This document shows positions 22,876 to 33,427 of a stretch of 64,000 nt of DNA, one piece after another. The stretch is from NCBI GenBank assembly GCA_950295325.1, contig OX485804.1:52762001-52826000 (forward strand). Direction: 5' to 3'. Numbering within the stretch: the first letter of the stretch is position 1; each line of letters begins with the position of its first letter. The notes under the pieces were generated by a model, which did no database searches, had not been told where the DNA came from, and saw nothing but the letters and a program-made list of their open reading frames with translations. The stretch comes from Polytrichum commune. Taxonomy: Eukaryota > Streptophyta > Polytrichopsida > Polytrichales > Polytrichaceae. Made by a program: the position numbers and the translations under genes.

Positions 22876-23079
22876 GTGTGATAACAATTTGCCCCTTTTA
22901 GATTTGCCAATGATTCATCTTAATTAAACTACAGAAGATTCTTTTGGAGTGTAGTAATATATGGGTTTATATAATAGCAATTAGTGATTCATCTTTCCCC
23001 TTGATGGATGTTGCAAAACATCACCCATGGGAATTGGGGACGGGTGGGACCCAAATCCCATCCATGGATACATCCATCC

Positions 23080-23119
23080 ACCCCCCCCCCCCCCCAAACA
23101 CACACACACACACACACAA
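23080..23119. repeat. poly-C plus (AC)n microsatellite
   Basis: A run of about 15 C followed by CAAA and about nine AC units. It separates the local repeat unit from the start of the 0.4-kb dispersed repeat at 23133. Confidence 0.9.
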
Positions 23120-23132
23120 GTTTGTTCTTAAC

Positions 23133-23542
23133 TTATTGGCTATGTCTGTAGGACAGAGGCTATGCATCAACTTCTTCGTTTCAAGAGCAAATTTCCTAAC
23201 CACTTTGTGTTCACACTTGAATTCACACTTGTGCCTATTCTTTTTGGTCCACTTTGTTTAATGTGGATGTTAACTATAGTTTATATACAAGTGCTCCCTA
23301 AAATGCATTGAAAGAAATCTAGTTAACTATAGTTAGGCAATTCTTGATTAGTTATTTAAAAAATTTCGGGTGATAAATGAGTAGCTTCAATCCTTGACCC
23401 GTATTTGAGAAGAAGGTGCACAAAATCCAAGGAAGGTTTGGTGTAGTGAATAGCCATGGATTGGCATGAGCAAAGTAATCAACTACAATTGTAGTCTTTC
23501 ATAGCAAAGGACAGGGCCTCACGATTCTATTGTTTTCTTGTT
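23133..23542 (+). repeat. 0.4-kb dispersed repeat, left member of an inverted pair
   Basis: Aligns along its whole length with 30707-31132 on the opposite strand. Shared blocks include TATGCATCAACTTCTTCGTT, GCAAATTTCCTAACCACTTT, GAAGAAGGTGCACAAAATCC and GGACAGGGCCTCACG/GGACAAAGCCTCACG. The estimated identity is high for this region. Internal GTTAACTATAGTT palindromes flank the middle. No coding frame; class unknown. Confidence 0.85.
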
Positions 23543-24110
23543 ATTGATGATTTGTTCCACAATGGCATTTGTAGAGTCACCAAGATACTCATGCAACAAG
23601 GAGGCCAAGGGGATTTGGATTCCTTGCCCACCACCTACTTATATGGGGTTGTGGTTACAATTTTCTCCTTTTAGGTTTGTTGTCAATTCATCCTAATTTA
23701 ATTGTGGTACAATACTTTGGGGTTTCTAATTTGGCTTCAACTAATATTTTGAAACAAAATATTAATATGTGAGATGTATACTTTTCCCTTGGTGGGTGTT
23801 GTAAAACATCACCCATGGGGAATTGGGGATGGGTGGGACCCAAAATGGTATCCATGGACCCATCCACCTAGCAGCTTTGTTGTTAACTTATTGTTAATGA
23901 TCCATTCCATGATGGCATTTGAGCATCCCCAATATGCTTATGCAATAAGGCCAAGGGGAATTGGATTGTGTTTCCCATCACATACATGGGGGTGCGGTAA
24001 CAACATGCTCCCCGTATGGGGTCCCCATTGGTTTTTTGTTGATTCATCAAAATTTAAGTATGGTAAACCAATTCAAGGTCTTTGGTTACGAAGAAGGTGT
24101 TGATTTGGTT

Positions 24111-24357
24111 TGACATAGTAATATATTGATTCTACATAGCAATCAACATTTTCAACTTCCTCTTTGGTAGGACCGTGTTATGAAACACCCACCATAGGAT
24201 CTGGAGGTCGATGGGCGAACCTCTTATCCATCCGAACTAAAACACTAGCCTCTTACTTGGTTGAGAGGGGATTGTTGTACATGAACATATATTCCCTCCC
24301 TCTTTTTGATTGTTGAACACTTAACCCTCTATAGATTTATGGTTGAATCTTCATCTC

Positions 24358-24418
<61 letters not shown>

Positions 24419-25321
24419 TCATTCAAATTACATATTAATTTAGGTCTTATTTGTTGTTTGAGTATGGGATATCTCTCATAATTCCATCCAAACCAAACAT
24501 TGCCTCCTAGTCGAGAGGAAATTTTTGCATACAAATGTATCTCTCATCCATCCATATTAAGCACTTGAACCCCCCCCCCTTATAAGTTTGTGGTTGATTA
24601 ATCTCAAATCCAAGTGACAAGATAGTTTGAGGTCTTTGAAACTAATATATCTATCAAATCAGTTGCATAAAAACTTCTAGAATGTGTATTATTTCACGGC
24701 AAAATTTGGTAGATGAAGAAAGGATATGTTTGCATGCGATATGTATGCCGTCTCGCCCACCTCCTAGATGTTTGTGGTTGATTCATCCCAACTAAGTCCA
24801 ACCAACTGAAATCAGAATATTTGAAACTTTTAATATGGTGTTACATGAGCCTATAAAAGAAACTTACAAGCTATAAATGGTTTTGTGGTGTGCATGGCTT
24901 TTAGGGGGAAAATTGGATATTTCATATTGCAATATTGTCGATGTTTCCAACTGGACAAATGAGAGGTATGCTTGTATGTAATAACTACACTTAAATGTCC
25001 TCAGTTCTATTTGTCTTGCTCGACTCTTGTGGAGTGTCACGAACACTAAATGTAAAAGTAAGATTATTTTTCATTCTTTGTAACAAAAATTGGGCATTAC
25101 ATGTTTACAATGTTGTAATCACTATCCGACTTCATAAGTGATTTTTCATCCAAATTTTAATCATCCATGGCAATATTTAATTCCATAAATGCATAGCAAA
25201 CCAACCTGTGTAAGTGTTTCATTGTAGAAACATAAGTTGGGATGACAATATTTGTAAACTTATTCATAAGAAATATCACAAGAAAAGTTACCACCATACA
25301 TAAAATACCAAATAAATAACC
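24111..25321. other. gene-free interval
   Basis: No supported gene. It contains a (CT)n(TA)n microsatellite at about 24363-24418 and a C-tract near 24571-24580. Weak echoes of the local repeat unit run to about 24850. Confidence 0.5.
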
Positions 25322-25890
25322 AACATTGGGCAATCCGACGTGAATTTGAGCCCGTTGGCCTTACCATGCTCAAGAACTCTCTTGATGCATGTTGGGGTTT
25401 ACTGCATACCTTGCAGTGGGTGGGTTCTTGGCTCCTTACCTACCTAGCTACACTAAATAGGTAGATTAGTGTTGGAAACACTAATAGTCGACGAAAACGC
25501 TAAATGTAAATTGTCTCTATAGTGTTAGAACACTAAATGTCAACTCTAACACTATTTGTACCAAGTAGTAACTTTAAATATTTACATGAGCGCATTTAGT
25601 GTTAGATGATATTTTGTAAATCTTGGAATGAAGAATTAAAGGAAGAAGAATATGAGAACCTCATAAAAGGTATAATTTGTTCAAACCCTATTCAAACACT
25701 AATTGTAATATCAGTTGAAAATTAGTGTTTTAGGTAACTATTGCATCTAACACTAATCTTCATCTAACACTAATCTACCTATTTAGTGTAGTTGTTTCTT
25801 GTCAAGTAGAGAGAAGATTCCACAATGGGAATCGAACCGCCAACCACCCATTATCACCCAGTCGTTTAGGGTCAGCTTGGACCAATCATA
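25322..25890 (-). repeat. putative SINE, copy B, split by a MITE
   Basis: Read on the minus strand: TTGGTCCAAGCTGACCC, then GGTTGGCGGTTCGATTCC (contains the Pol III B-box GGTTCGATTCC, 25832-25842), then TCTTCTCTCTACTTGAC. After a 344-bp insertion it resumes with the shared body ending GGCCAACGGGCTCAAATTCA. Copy A at 3065-3296 is uninterrupted at the same point, which proves the insertion. Confidence 0.55.
25448..25791. mobile_element. MITE inside SINE copy B
   Basis: 344 bp with terminal repeats CTACACTAAATAGGTAGATT and its complement AATCTACCTATTTAGTGTAG, near-perfect over about 26 bp. Several internal AACACTAA motifs recur in both orientations. The outermost bases are palindromic (TA), so the exact target duplication cannot be fixed. 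A related element is at 27241-27562. No coding capacity. Confidence 0.75.
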
Positions 25891-25954
25891 AAATACCATA
25901 TGACACCAAATACTTCAGACCAGTATCAAAACATCAAAAAAGAAAAAAAAAACC

Positions 25955-26085
25955 AACGTCGGGTAATCTGACTTGAATTTGAACATGTTGGCCTTACCCT
26001 GCTCAAGAATCCCTTTGATACAAGGTGGGGTTTACTACTTACTTTGTGGTGAGGTCTACTACTTACTTTGCGGTGAGGTCGAAAC
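25955..26085 (-). repeat. putative SINE, truncated copy C
   Basis: Matches the body of copies A and B (CTGACTTGAATTTGAACATG, then TTGGCCTTACCCTGCTCAAG, then GGTGGGGTTTACTAC). A short internal duplication repeats TCTACTACTTACTTTG.GGTGAGGT. The head with the B-box is missing. Confidence 0.5.
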
Positions 26086-26089
26086 ATCA

Positions 26090-28909
26090 AATTTACACAA
26101 CCCAGCCATCCGCGTTTTCCTGTGTTTGGTGGTCTTAAGGTGTTGGGTGGCCGTCCACTTATGGGGTTCCAATTTCCAAATGTTTTTATCATATGAAATG
26201 GGTCGGCTCCATTTGTGTCGGTTCTCGAACTGCCCAAAAGCCTAACTTAGCTTAGGGTTTCTCTTAGCTTAGCTGAGGTTGAAATGCTTGATAGGAGCTC
26301 AGGGAAACGAGGCTTGCTGTTGGAGGGACTTCCTAGCTATAGTATCGAGATTGTTAATTGTTGGCCATCTATGTTGTCAAGACATTTGTGCTTCCAAATT
26401 AGTGGGAGTTTGTTGCACTTGGTCTCATAAGATACCTACCCTATACTTCTTAACTCTCCAAGTTTCCCGACCCAAGACCAGGACCGAGATATTTTTGTGT
26501 GAGACACACCCAACACGGGGGATTTTGAAACAAGCGTTACGAACGAATCCGACTTAATCGATCAACGTTATAGAGAATTCAATTAATCTTATCTTGTTGG
26601 AACTTCTACGAATTGACCAGTGCAGTAGATTTGTAGGTTTTTGTCACTGACGCAGGCAAGTCGATTGCCTAGGACTCATATGTTGGTATGTTTGAAAAAA
26701 ACAACCGATCACAAGTCCAATTTTTTCTAAAACTAACCGGTCATTTGGAGTAAGTTATTGGTTAAATCATTCAAAAAGATGTCACTCAAAGTCTACACCA
26801 CTCAACTTATAGTCCACCCATACTCAATGATGCGAGCCACCAGTGAACGGTTCCTACGAGCAGGGGTCACTTTTGGAGTTGGTTTAGCTAGTGAGAGCCA
26901 TTGGATGTAACCAATGTTGGTACTCACTGTTCACTAGTGACCCACACTATTAAGTGTGGGTGAGCTATTAGCCATTAAACCTTTGAAATGGTCTTCCCGG
27001 GAACAAAAGTGACTCTCAACTGAAGTTACCATGTCTTGTAACGTATACGGTAGGTGCATTGAAGTTCTTGGACTCCGCCAAATTATAATAAAAGCCATTA
27101 TTGGTTTCCTTTCAAAATGGTTCATGATGACCCCGCCTAGGTGACATAGAAACTACATACGTAAACCAAGATTCTTCAGTACTAGAAGATAAAGTAGGCT
27201 TCAATCCAGTTTTGTTGCTACTCAACCAATTCATTTGTAACTACACTAAATAGTCTTATTAATGTGAGTGGAAAATTAGCGTGGAAATAATTAGCATGGG
27301 GCACACTAATTTCCTACTCAAGGTGGAATTACTGTGGGTCTAAGACCCTGGGTCTTACCCCAAGTCTTCATGAAGATATCCAATCAACGCATTGAATAAT
27401 AATTATAGAACAAAAGTAACACAAAGTAAATAAACAAAGGAATTGCCCACGCTAAATTACTAGGGAGACAATTGACGTGGCATACACTAATATCCTACTA
27501 CAAATATGGCGTGGGTTGAAAATCATTGTGGTCCATAGTAATAGGACTATTTAGTTTAGTAGCCGATCTCCCGTTTGTTGTGCCTTTCAAGTCCGTGCAT
27601 TGCATTGGATTCTGAAAATGATCTAAAACTCTTGTGTTGCAGAATGGCAGGATTATCAAGCCACCTTGCACACATTATATCCAAAAGTTAGAGCCAAGGG
27701 CACTTTACAATAGAGCTTGAGGGCCCGAGGCCATTGAAACCTAAAATCTCTCATTGGAGTAACTATTGACACCACTCAAATGCAAAATCATCGTTGCTTG
27801 TCACGCCTCAAATCATACACTTGCCATTGAAAACTAGCATGTGATTGATTATCCTAGTCCCTAGATACAACATACTTTGTCGTTCTTGTTCTTGTGCCAC
27901 TTGTACTTTTATAATGTAGTTGAAAATCATGCATACTTTGTGCCGAAGTGCCTCCTCTACAACTCTTCTGGAGATAGGTTTCTTTCCCTATTTCATAATA
28001 TAGTACTCAACAATCTCAAGTCTTTCTTCCAATTGGACCACCAAGTTGATATTAGCTTCTATGTCATAGAGGCCATTGCACTCCATCACTCAAGAAAAGT
28101 AGCCGTTCTTGTCGCCATCTTTATGTACTTTTAGTCCCATAAGCCTTTTGGCTTTCAAGACTTCACAATCGTTTCACTTTCTTTGTGCAAGATGTCAAGA
28201 CCATCCCATTTCACTTCTAACACTAGAGCTCGAGGGCCTACGACACCAAGGAAACATGAATGGATGAAAAACCTACATGAAAACCTAAACAGCAGGCCAT
28301 AGATAAAGTTTGATGGTCCACTTGAATTTCCATCAAGTCCACCTCATGGAGGCGATTCTAAACACAAAACTAGAAGTCCACATACACTTCAAAACCTCAA
28401 AACCTCAAAACCTTTGATCTATCAAGATTCATCATGTAGGAAAACCCATGTAAATACTAGGATGTTACTCAAATAGCATTCATTCGATAGCCTAGTTGTA
28501 TATGTCTTTAACACACTCGGAAGCATGTATCCACACAAATTTCAATTCCAAAATTTCATGGTATGACCTTCAAATTTCAAGTGCCTTCACAATATCATGG
28601 TCTCGGGCCCTGGCCATAGTTTGTAGTGACCCTCAAAAATAATAATAAATAATAATAAAAACTTCGGTCTCCGGAGGAGACCGACGTGATTTAAGTGTCT
28701 ATTCGATCCACCTCCAATCCCATGCCCACATGACAAAGGTATGGAGGAAAAGATCTACTCCCCCCTTCAAACTAGAGTTCAAACATTGTTAATGTTCATA
28801 ACACCTATTGGAGGGGGAGGGTGAACTAGGAGAAGGGAGAGTGAAAACAATGATTCTCGTTACAAAACATGATTTTGTTATTTTAAGATAATACCACTCC
28901 TAAATCAAG
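26090..28909. other. gene-poor interval with transposon debris
   Basis: No supported gene. Segments near 27640-27740, 28190-28260 and 32340-32400 share AGAGCTCGAGGGCC, TCTCATTGGAG/TCTCTTGTTGG and GTTGCAGAATG-like blocks, so another dispersed repeat is present. A MITE lies at 27241-27562. Confidence 0.45.
27241..27562. mobile_element. MITE related to the 25.4-kb element
   Basis: Starts CTACACTAAATAGTCTTATT and ends with AATAGGACTATTTAGTTTAG, an imperfect inverted copy. The CTA..CACTAAATAG core is the same as in the MITE at 25448-25791, so both belong to one family, this one more diverged. No coding capacity. Confidence 0.6.
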
Positions 28910-29044
28910 TGCATAACATTATTCAAATCCATAACAATGTTATGTTGACAGTATTCCACCTAGTGTTCCCGGATATTCCCCACATTCTGATTGAATATTG
29001 TCAGTCCCACATAACATTGTTACGGACTTGAATAATGTTATGTG
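28910..29044. repeat. 135-bp foldback with about 37-bp arms
   Basis: Left arm from 28910 (GCATAACATTATTCAAATCC) and right arm to 29044 (GGACTTGAATAATGTTATGT) are complementary with very few mismatches. Each arm also ends in ATAACAATGTTAT-like sequence. The loop is about 60 bp. It is either a tiny MITE or a transcript-forming hairpin. Confidence 0.75.
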
Positions 29045-30706
29045 AAATTCTCCAAACTAGTCTTATAAACTTCAATTGAAATGGACCGGCAACCAAATTC
29101 ATGGGTATCTTCTATTACACCCTCGGTAAGTGATAGGAAACCAAACCCTATTCAACCAACCGCCCACTTACGGTAAGTTTGTGAACCTCTCTTTCAAGGG
29201 AATGATGACTTGGTCCACTTGCATAAAAGGACTCCGGGCAGGGTCCCACATGCTTCAAAGGACATTTTGTCAGGCTAGCCACCCATGATCAACAACATAC
29301 ATAAAATGTAAAATTTAGGGTTGGGTTTTTCACAAGGGTCCACGACCAAAGGAAGCAACCCTATCCTCAAGAGCAAATTTTTGACCCTATTCTACCGAGC
29401 TTACACGGGGAGAGAGAGGAAGTTATTGCATACAAGGATACCACTTGTTCATCCAACATAAACAAAGCCTTGAAATACCGTCGTACCTATATCACGTCGC
29501 TCATTTATAGGCAAAAAATACTAGTATTTTAATATGTTGAATCCGACAATTCCGGGGTTTAAGGAGACATCAAAATTTCCATTTTTTGTAATGTAGAAAT
29601 ACACTTTCCAAAAGAATCCTTAAATTAGTCTAATTAGTGCCCATGTGGTAAAAGTACTACTATAGTATGCAGTTCGGATGTTAGTTGATTTGATACCAAA
29701 GTCAGTTTGAAAGACCCCAAATTACCTAGTCTAGTCCAAGTCATTTGATATGAATAGGTCACAAACCTATAAGGGGGTCAAATTTTTATGTTGAATGGAT
29801 GAGACGTACGCTTGTATATGATGATTCTCTCTCTCTAGTTTACAGTAGGGTATGGGTTCAAGGTATGAAAATACAAAGTGGCTAATGTGGCATCATTTAC
29901 TTGCTAAATCTTGACAAGCCCCACTTTAAAATAAATACTTCTCCTAGTGTGTGAAACTAATCTTCAAGCTTGGGTTTAATCTTGAGTCCGAAAGTTAGGT
30001 CCTTTAACATGTGTTTGGACCCCAACTTCATTGGAAACAAACCCTAATTTAAACCCATTACAAGATTTACCAACCCTTTAATCCATGACTACTTGAAACT
30101 TGTATATCATTCAATCTAGCCATAAAAATGGTAACTAACTATAGAACCAACGACTCACTCCGGTTTTTTTTTTTGGTTAATATGCATGGATTAGAAGTGA
30201 AATTAGCACATTGGAATGAAAGGTGTACAATATGACTTACGTGCTACGTGTGGCCCTACTATGGGCTTTTCCAATTGCACATACTATCTTGATTGTTCGA
30301 TCAAATCCGCAATTCTTCCATATGATTCATAATTGCAAATCATGCATACTTTAAATCCAAACCTTCTTCACAAAGTTGAGATGCAAAAGTTGCAAGAGGT
30401 CAAAGTAAAGAGTTTCTCTCTTGGTGGCCACACACACAGACCCCTGTCCTAATTGTGTTGTTGATAAAAACCTACAATCTCAAACATACTACATGTTGGT
30501 ACACGTGTATGGTTTAAGCACATGGTCCAATGTCATCACAACATGTGTACTTTGGTGCGCATTCTAAACCACGAGCCGTGCCATGGACCACTTGAATAAT
30601 AGGCGTCCAAGTAAGAAGATTGACCACCCCAAACCCCAAAACCTTGTGATGTCCGGCGTTGAGCTTTACATTCAGATTTTGAGCCAAAGCAAGTCGAGAT
30701 GCGTTT
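29045..30706. other. gene-free interval
   Basis: No supported gene. The part 29840-30025 is a diverged direct repeat of 32050-32225: GGGTATGGGTTCAAGG.ATG, AATGTGGCATC.TTT, AAGCTTG.GT and GTCC.TT.ACATG/GTTGTTTGGACCC appear in the same order in both. Confidence 0.45.
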
Positions 30707-31132
30707 AACAAGAAAACGGTAGAACCGTGAGGCTTTGTCCTTTGCTATGAAAGACTACAATTGTAGCTAATTACTTTGCTCATGCCAATCCATGGCTATT
30801 CACTATACTAAACCTTTCTTGGATTTTGTGCACCTTCTTCTCAAATATGGGTCAAGGATTGAAGCTACTCATTTATCACCTGGAAATTTTAAAATAAATA
30901 ATCAAGAATTGCCGAAATAACTATAGTTAACTAGATTTCTTTCAATGCATTTTAGGGAGCACTTGTATATATATATATGTAAAAACTATAGTTAACATCC
31001 ACATTACATAAAGTGGACCAAAAACAACAAGAACAAGAAACGTCCAAGTGTGAACACAAAGTGGTTAGGAAATTTGCTCTTGAAACGAAGAAGTTGATGC
31101 ATAGTCTCTATCCTACAGACAAAGCCAATAAA
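30707..31132 (-). repeat. 0.4-kb dispersed repeat, right member of an inverted pair
   Basis: The inverted counterpart of 23133-23542. The ends are AACAAGAAAAC at 30707 and GCCAATA at about 31132. It contains a (TA)n run at about 30966-30979 where the other copy has TTTATATAC. Flanks outside these points are unrelated, which defines the repeat ends. Confidence 0.85.
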
Positions 31133-31423
31133 GAAAGGGGCCCAACCGAAAGCAGTTGGGCTCATGCGTGGCGGTCTTTAGATTGACTTGTGTTGCGGTG
31201 TCACTTTGGTCACTAGTTACGAGGCTTCCAAGCATACACAAATACCTATAAAGCGACAAGCTCGAATTTACAACCTTCTAGTGAAGTAGGCAACTTTGCA
31301 TACTTTACTTCATGTATAGGCTATTAGTAGTATTAGGGTTTGGACTATCCGGTTGTGGTTGGAGCCACCGGGTGCCACGTGTCTCAACCCACAAAACGGA
31401 TTATAAATGCCAAGCTTTGAGTG

Positions 31424-31424
31424 A

Positions 31425-31468
<44 letters not shown>

Positions 31469-31478
31469 CCACACACAC
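31424..31478. repeat. (TA)n(CA)n microsatellite
   Basis: About 13 TA units followed by about 13 CA units. It directly abuts the TAA target duplication of the MITE at 31482. Confidence 0.9.
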
Positions 31479-31481
31479 TAA

Positions 31482-31966
31482 GGGCCACTTCACACACAAG
31501 TCAAGAGTCGCGACCATGAGATTGTGAGAGCCCAAAAGAAAGTGTCCAAAGGCCGTCCCAACACAACTCCAAAATCATGTAGTGTGGTCACGGACCCTCA
31601 AGTGTAGTGTGAAGTCATATGTGACTGGGGCCACAACCAAATGCTATTTCAATGAATTTCTATTCACATGATCAAATAGAATGAATCAATGGTTGTGAGC
31701 GTTCAAAGTGATATAGTCTCTCGGTTTTGTGTTAGGCCTACCTCCAAGAGGTGGTTTTTGAGAATAGTCCAAGTGACCATGTTACACGATTCATTCGATG
31801 CCATGGAGGAATCCATGTAGACTTTACATCCATCTTGTATTCACATACTGCGTTGGTCCCTCAAGCGTAGTGTGAAGCGAACTTGGACCAACGCCGACTT
31901 TTCCACCATTGAGAGTGCTTGGAGTGTAATGGTCACGGACACTCAGTCTCGTGTGTGAAGTGGCCC
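31482..31966. mobile_element. Harbinger-type MITE, 485 bp, TAA target duplication
   Basis: Terminal repeats GGGCCACTTCACACACAAG (left) and the complement of CTCGTGTGTGAAGTGGCCC (right) match at 18 of 19 positions. TAA flanks both sides (31479-31481 and 31967-31969), as expected for PIF/Harbinger. Internal CTCAAGTGTAGTGTGAAG and CTCAAGCGTAGTGTGAAG are subterminal repeats. No coding capacity; it would need transposase from elsewhere. Confidence 0.85.
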
Positions 31967-31969
31967 TAA

Positions 31970-33151
31970 GGGTCCAAGACCAAAAGAAACTCCAAAATCA
32001 AGTGAAACTATTCGTTGAGAAGCAAATTATGAACCCAAGGAGTACATATTAGGGTTTGGGTCCAAGGCATGGAAAAATGAAGTGGCGTCAATGTGGCATC
32101 TTTTTCCTGGTAAATCTTGTTGGTTCCTAGTATTAACAAATTAAAAAAAAAATCTCCATGTTTTGGTAACCAATTCTAAAGCTTGAGTCGAAAGCAAGGT
32201 CCATGGAGGGTTGTTTGGACCCATACCCTAGCATATAGTTTCCCATCTCTTATTGGTGTCAATTGTTTTACTCATCTCGAAGCTAAGTGTTAGTTTGCAC
32301 CAAAGCTTTAAGGACCGTGCTCATACAAATCTAAAATCTCTTGTTGGTGCAGAATGCCAAGATCGTCTCACTTGGCTTTATATTAGAGCTCGAGGGCCTT
32401 AGTAACTGAATTCAAATAGATGAAAAAACTATAGGACATGGCATTTGATAAACAATGTTTCATGTGTACATGATTTTGTGCCAAGCCTACCTCAAAGAGA
32501 ATGGTCTAACACAAAGTTGGGAGACCATTACATGAAAAAACCAAATATATATTTTGGATTTTAAATTTATATACTTAGATTTCAGCTTTAAAATTTTGCT
32601 ATAATATTATCATAGTCACGATTAAATGTTTTAATAAAAGGACCCTACAATAAAATTCAACTTGTTGTAAAATCTGAACTTGGACTCAATGTCAATTTTT
32701 ACTTAAACATAAATATAAGCTAATAGTCATGCTATATAGTGTAAAGTGGCCATATGGCAATCACATATACAAGTAGGGACTCAATATTCCACCTAGATTT
32801 GGGAGTTTCACAACCATTTAAGGTCAAGACATCCATAGTCGATCATGTCCATTAAACTGCTTGCTAAGGTCGTGTAATGCCAACATGAGATCTGTATTTT
32901 TTAGGCAAACATGGGTGAAGGTTTATGTGGTGGTGGTTTGTGATCGATTACCCTCATAAGAGTTTTGATAAATGTCGTAGCCAAGAATTAGCATTTAGAT
33001 GAGCGGTTGTGAGTTACCCTATAAATCGATTGTGTGTTACCCTGAATTGCACCGCTTCAAAGTTTGTAACAATTTTCATATTCATGAAAAAAAAATCAAA
33101 ATTTTACATTCTCCTTAGAATATGTTTCTCTTTGCAATAAACGATTTCGTG
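31970..33151. other. gene-free interval
   Basis: No supported gene. 32050-32225 is the second copy of the direct repeat at 29840-30025. 32340-32400 belongs to the GAGCTCGAGGGCC family. The remainder is AT-rich with many stops. Confidence 0.45.
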
Positions 33152-33427
33152 CTACTACCGTAACACAATAGCTGGTTCGTCCCCTGGCGAACGAATATTT
33201 ATTTATTTTGAAAAAATAAGGTTCGCCTCTCAAAAAACTGAATTTCTCAATTTTCATTTTTAGCAAAAAAATCAGTAAAAATGACCTTAAATGGCTTAGA
33301 AACACCAAAAGATTGCAAAAATTATTTTATTTTATTTTCGTTTTTCTGTCTTCATAATTTCATAATTTTTACGTTTTTTATTTTTAGAATTATTTTTGAA
33401 CGAACCAGCTATGGTACTACGGTACTC
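33152..33427. mobile_element. small MITE with CTGGTTCG-type inverted ends
   Basis: The left end contains CTACCGTAACACAATAGCTG followed by GTTCGT. The right end contains AACGAACCAGCTATGGTACT followed by ACGGTAC. These are inverted relatives over about 26 bp. The interior is very AT-rich. The target duplication is not clear, so superfamily is unassigned. Confidence 0.6.

Larger units (their letters stand above)
22425..24850 (+). repeat. cluster of degenerate local repeats
   Basis: Copies of one unit recur at about 22431-22531 plus 22876-23080, 23548-23880 and 23893-24110, with weaker echoes to 24850. Shared blocks are GATCCATTCCA.G.TGGCATT, ATCCCCAAGATGCTTGTGCA, CATCACCCATGGG, TTGGGGA.GGGTGGGACCCA and GGTTTGTGGTTGATTCATCC. 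Two other elements interrupt the first copy. No coding capacity. This may be an old tandem satellite or fragments of one retroelement. Confidence 0.6.

Noticed and set aside
21903-24420. Short regular repeats considered as a CRISPR-like array
   Set aside because: They are microsatellites without unique spacers in a plant nuclear genome.
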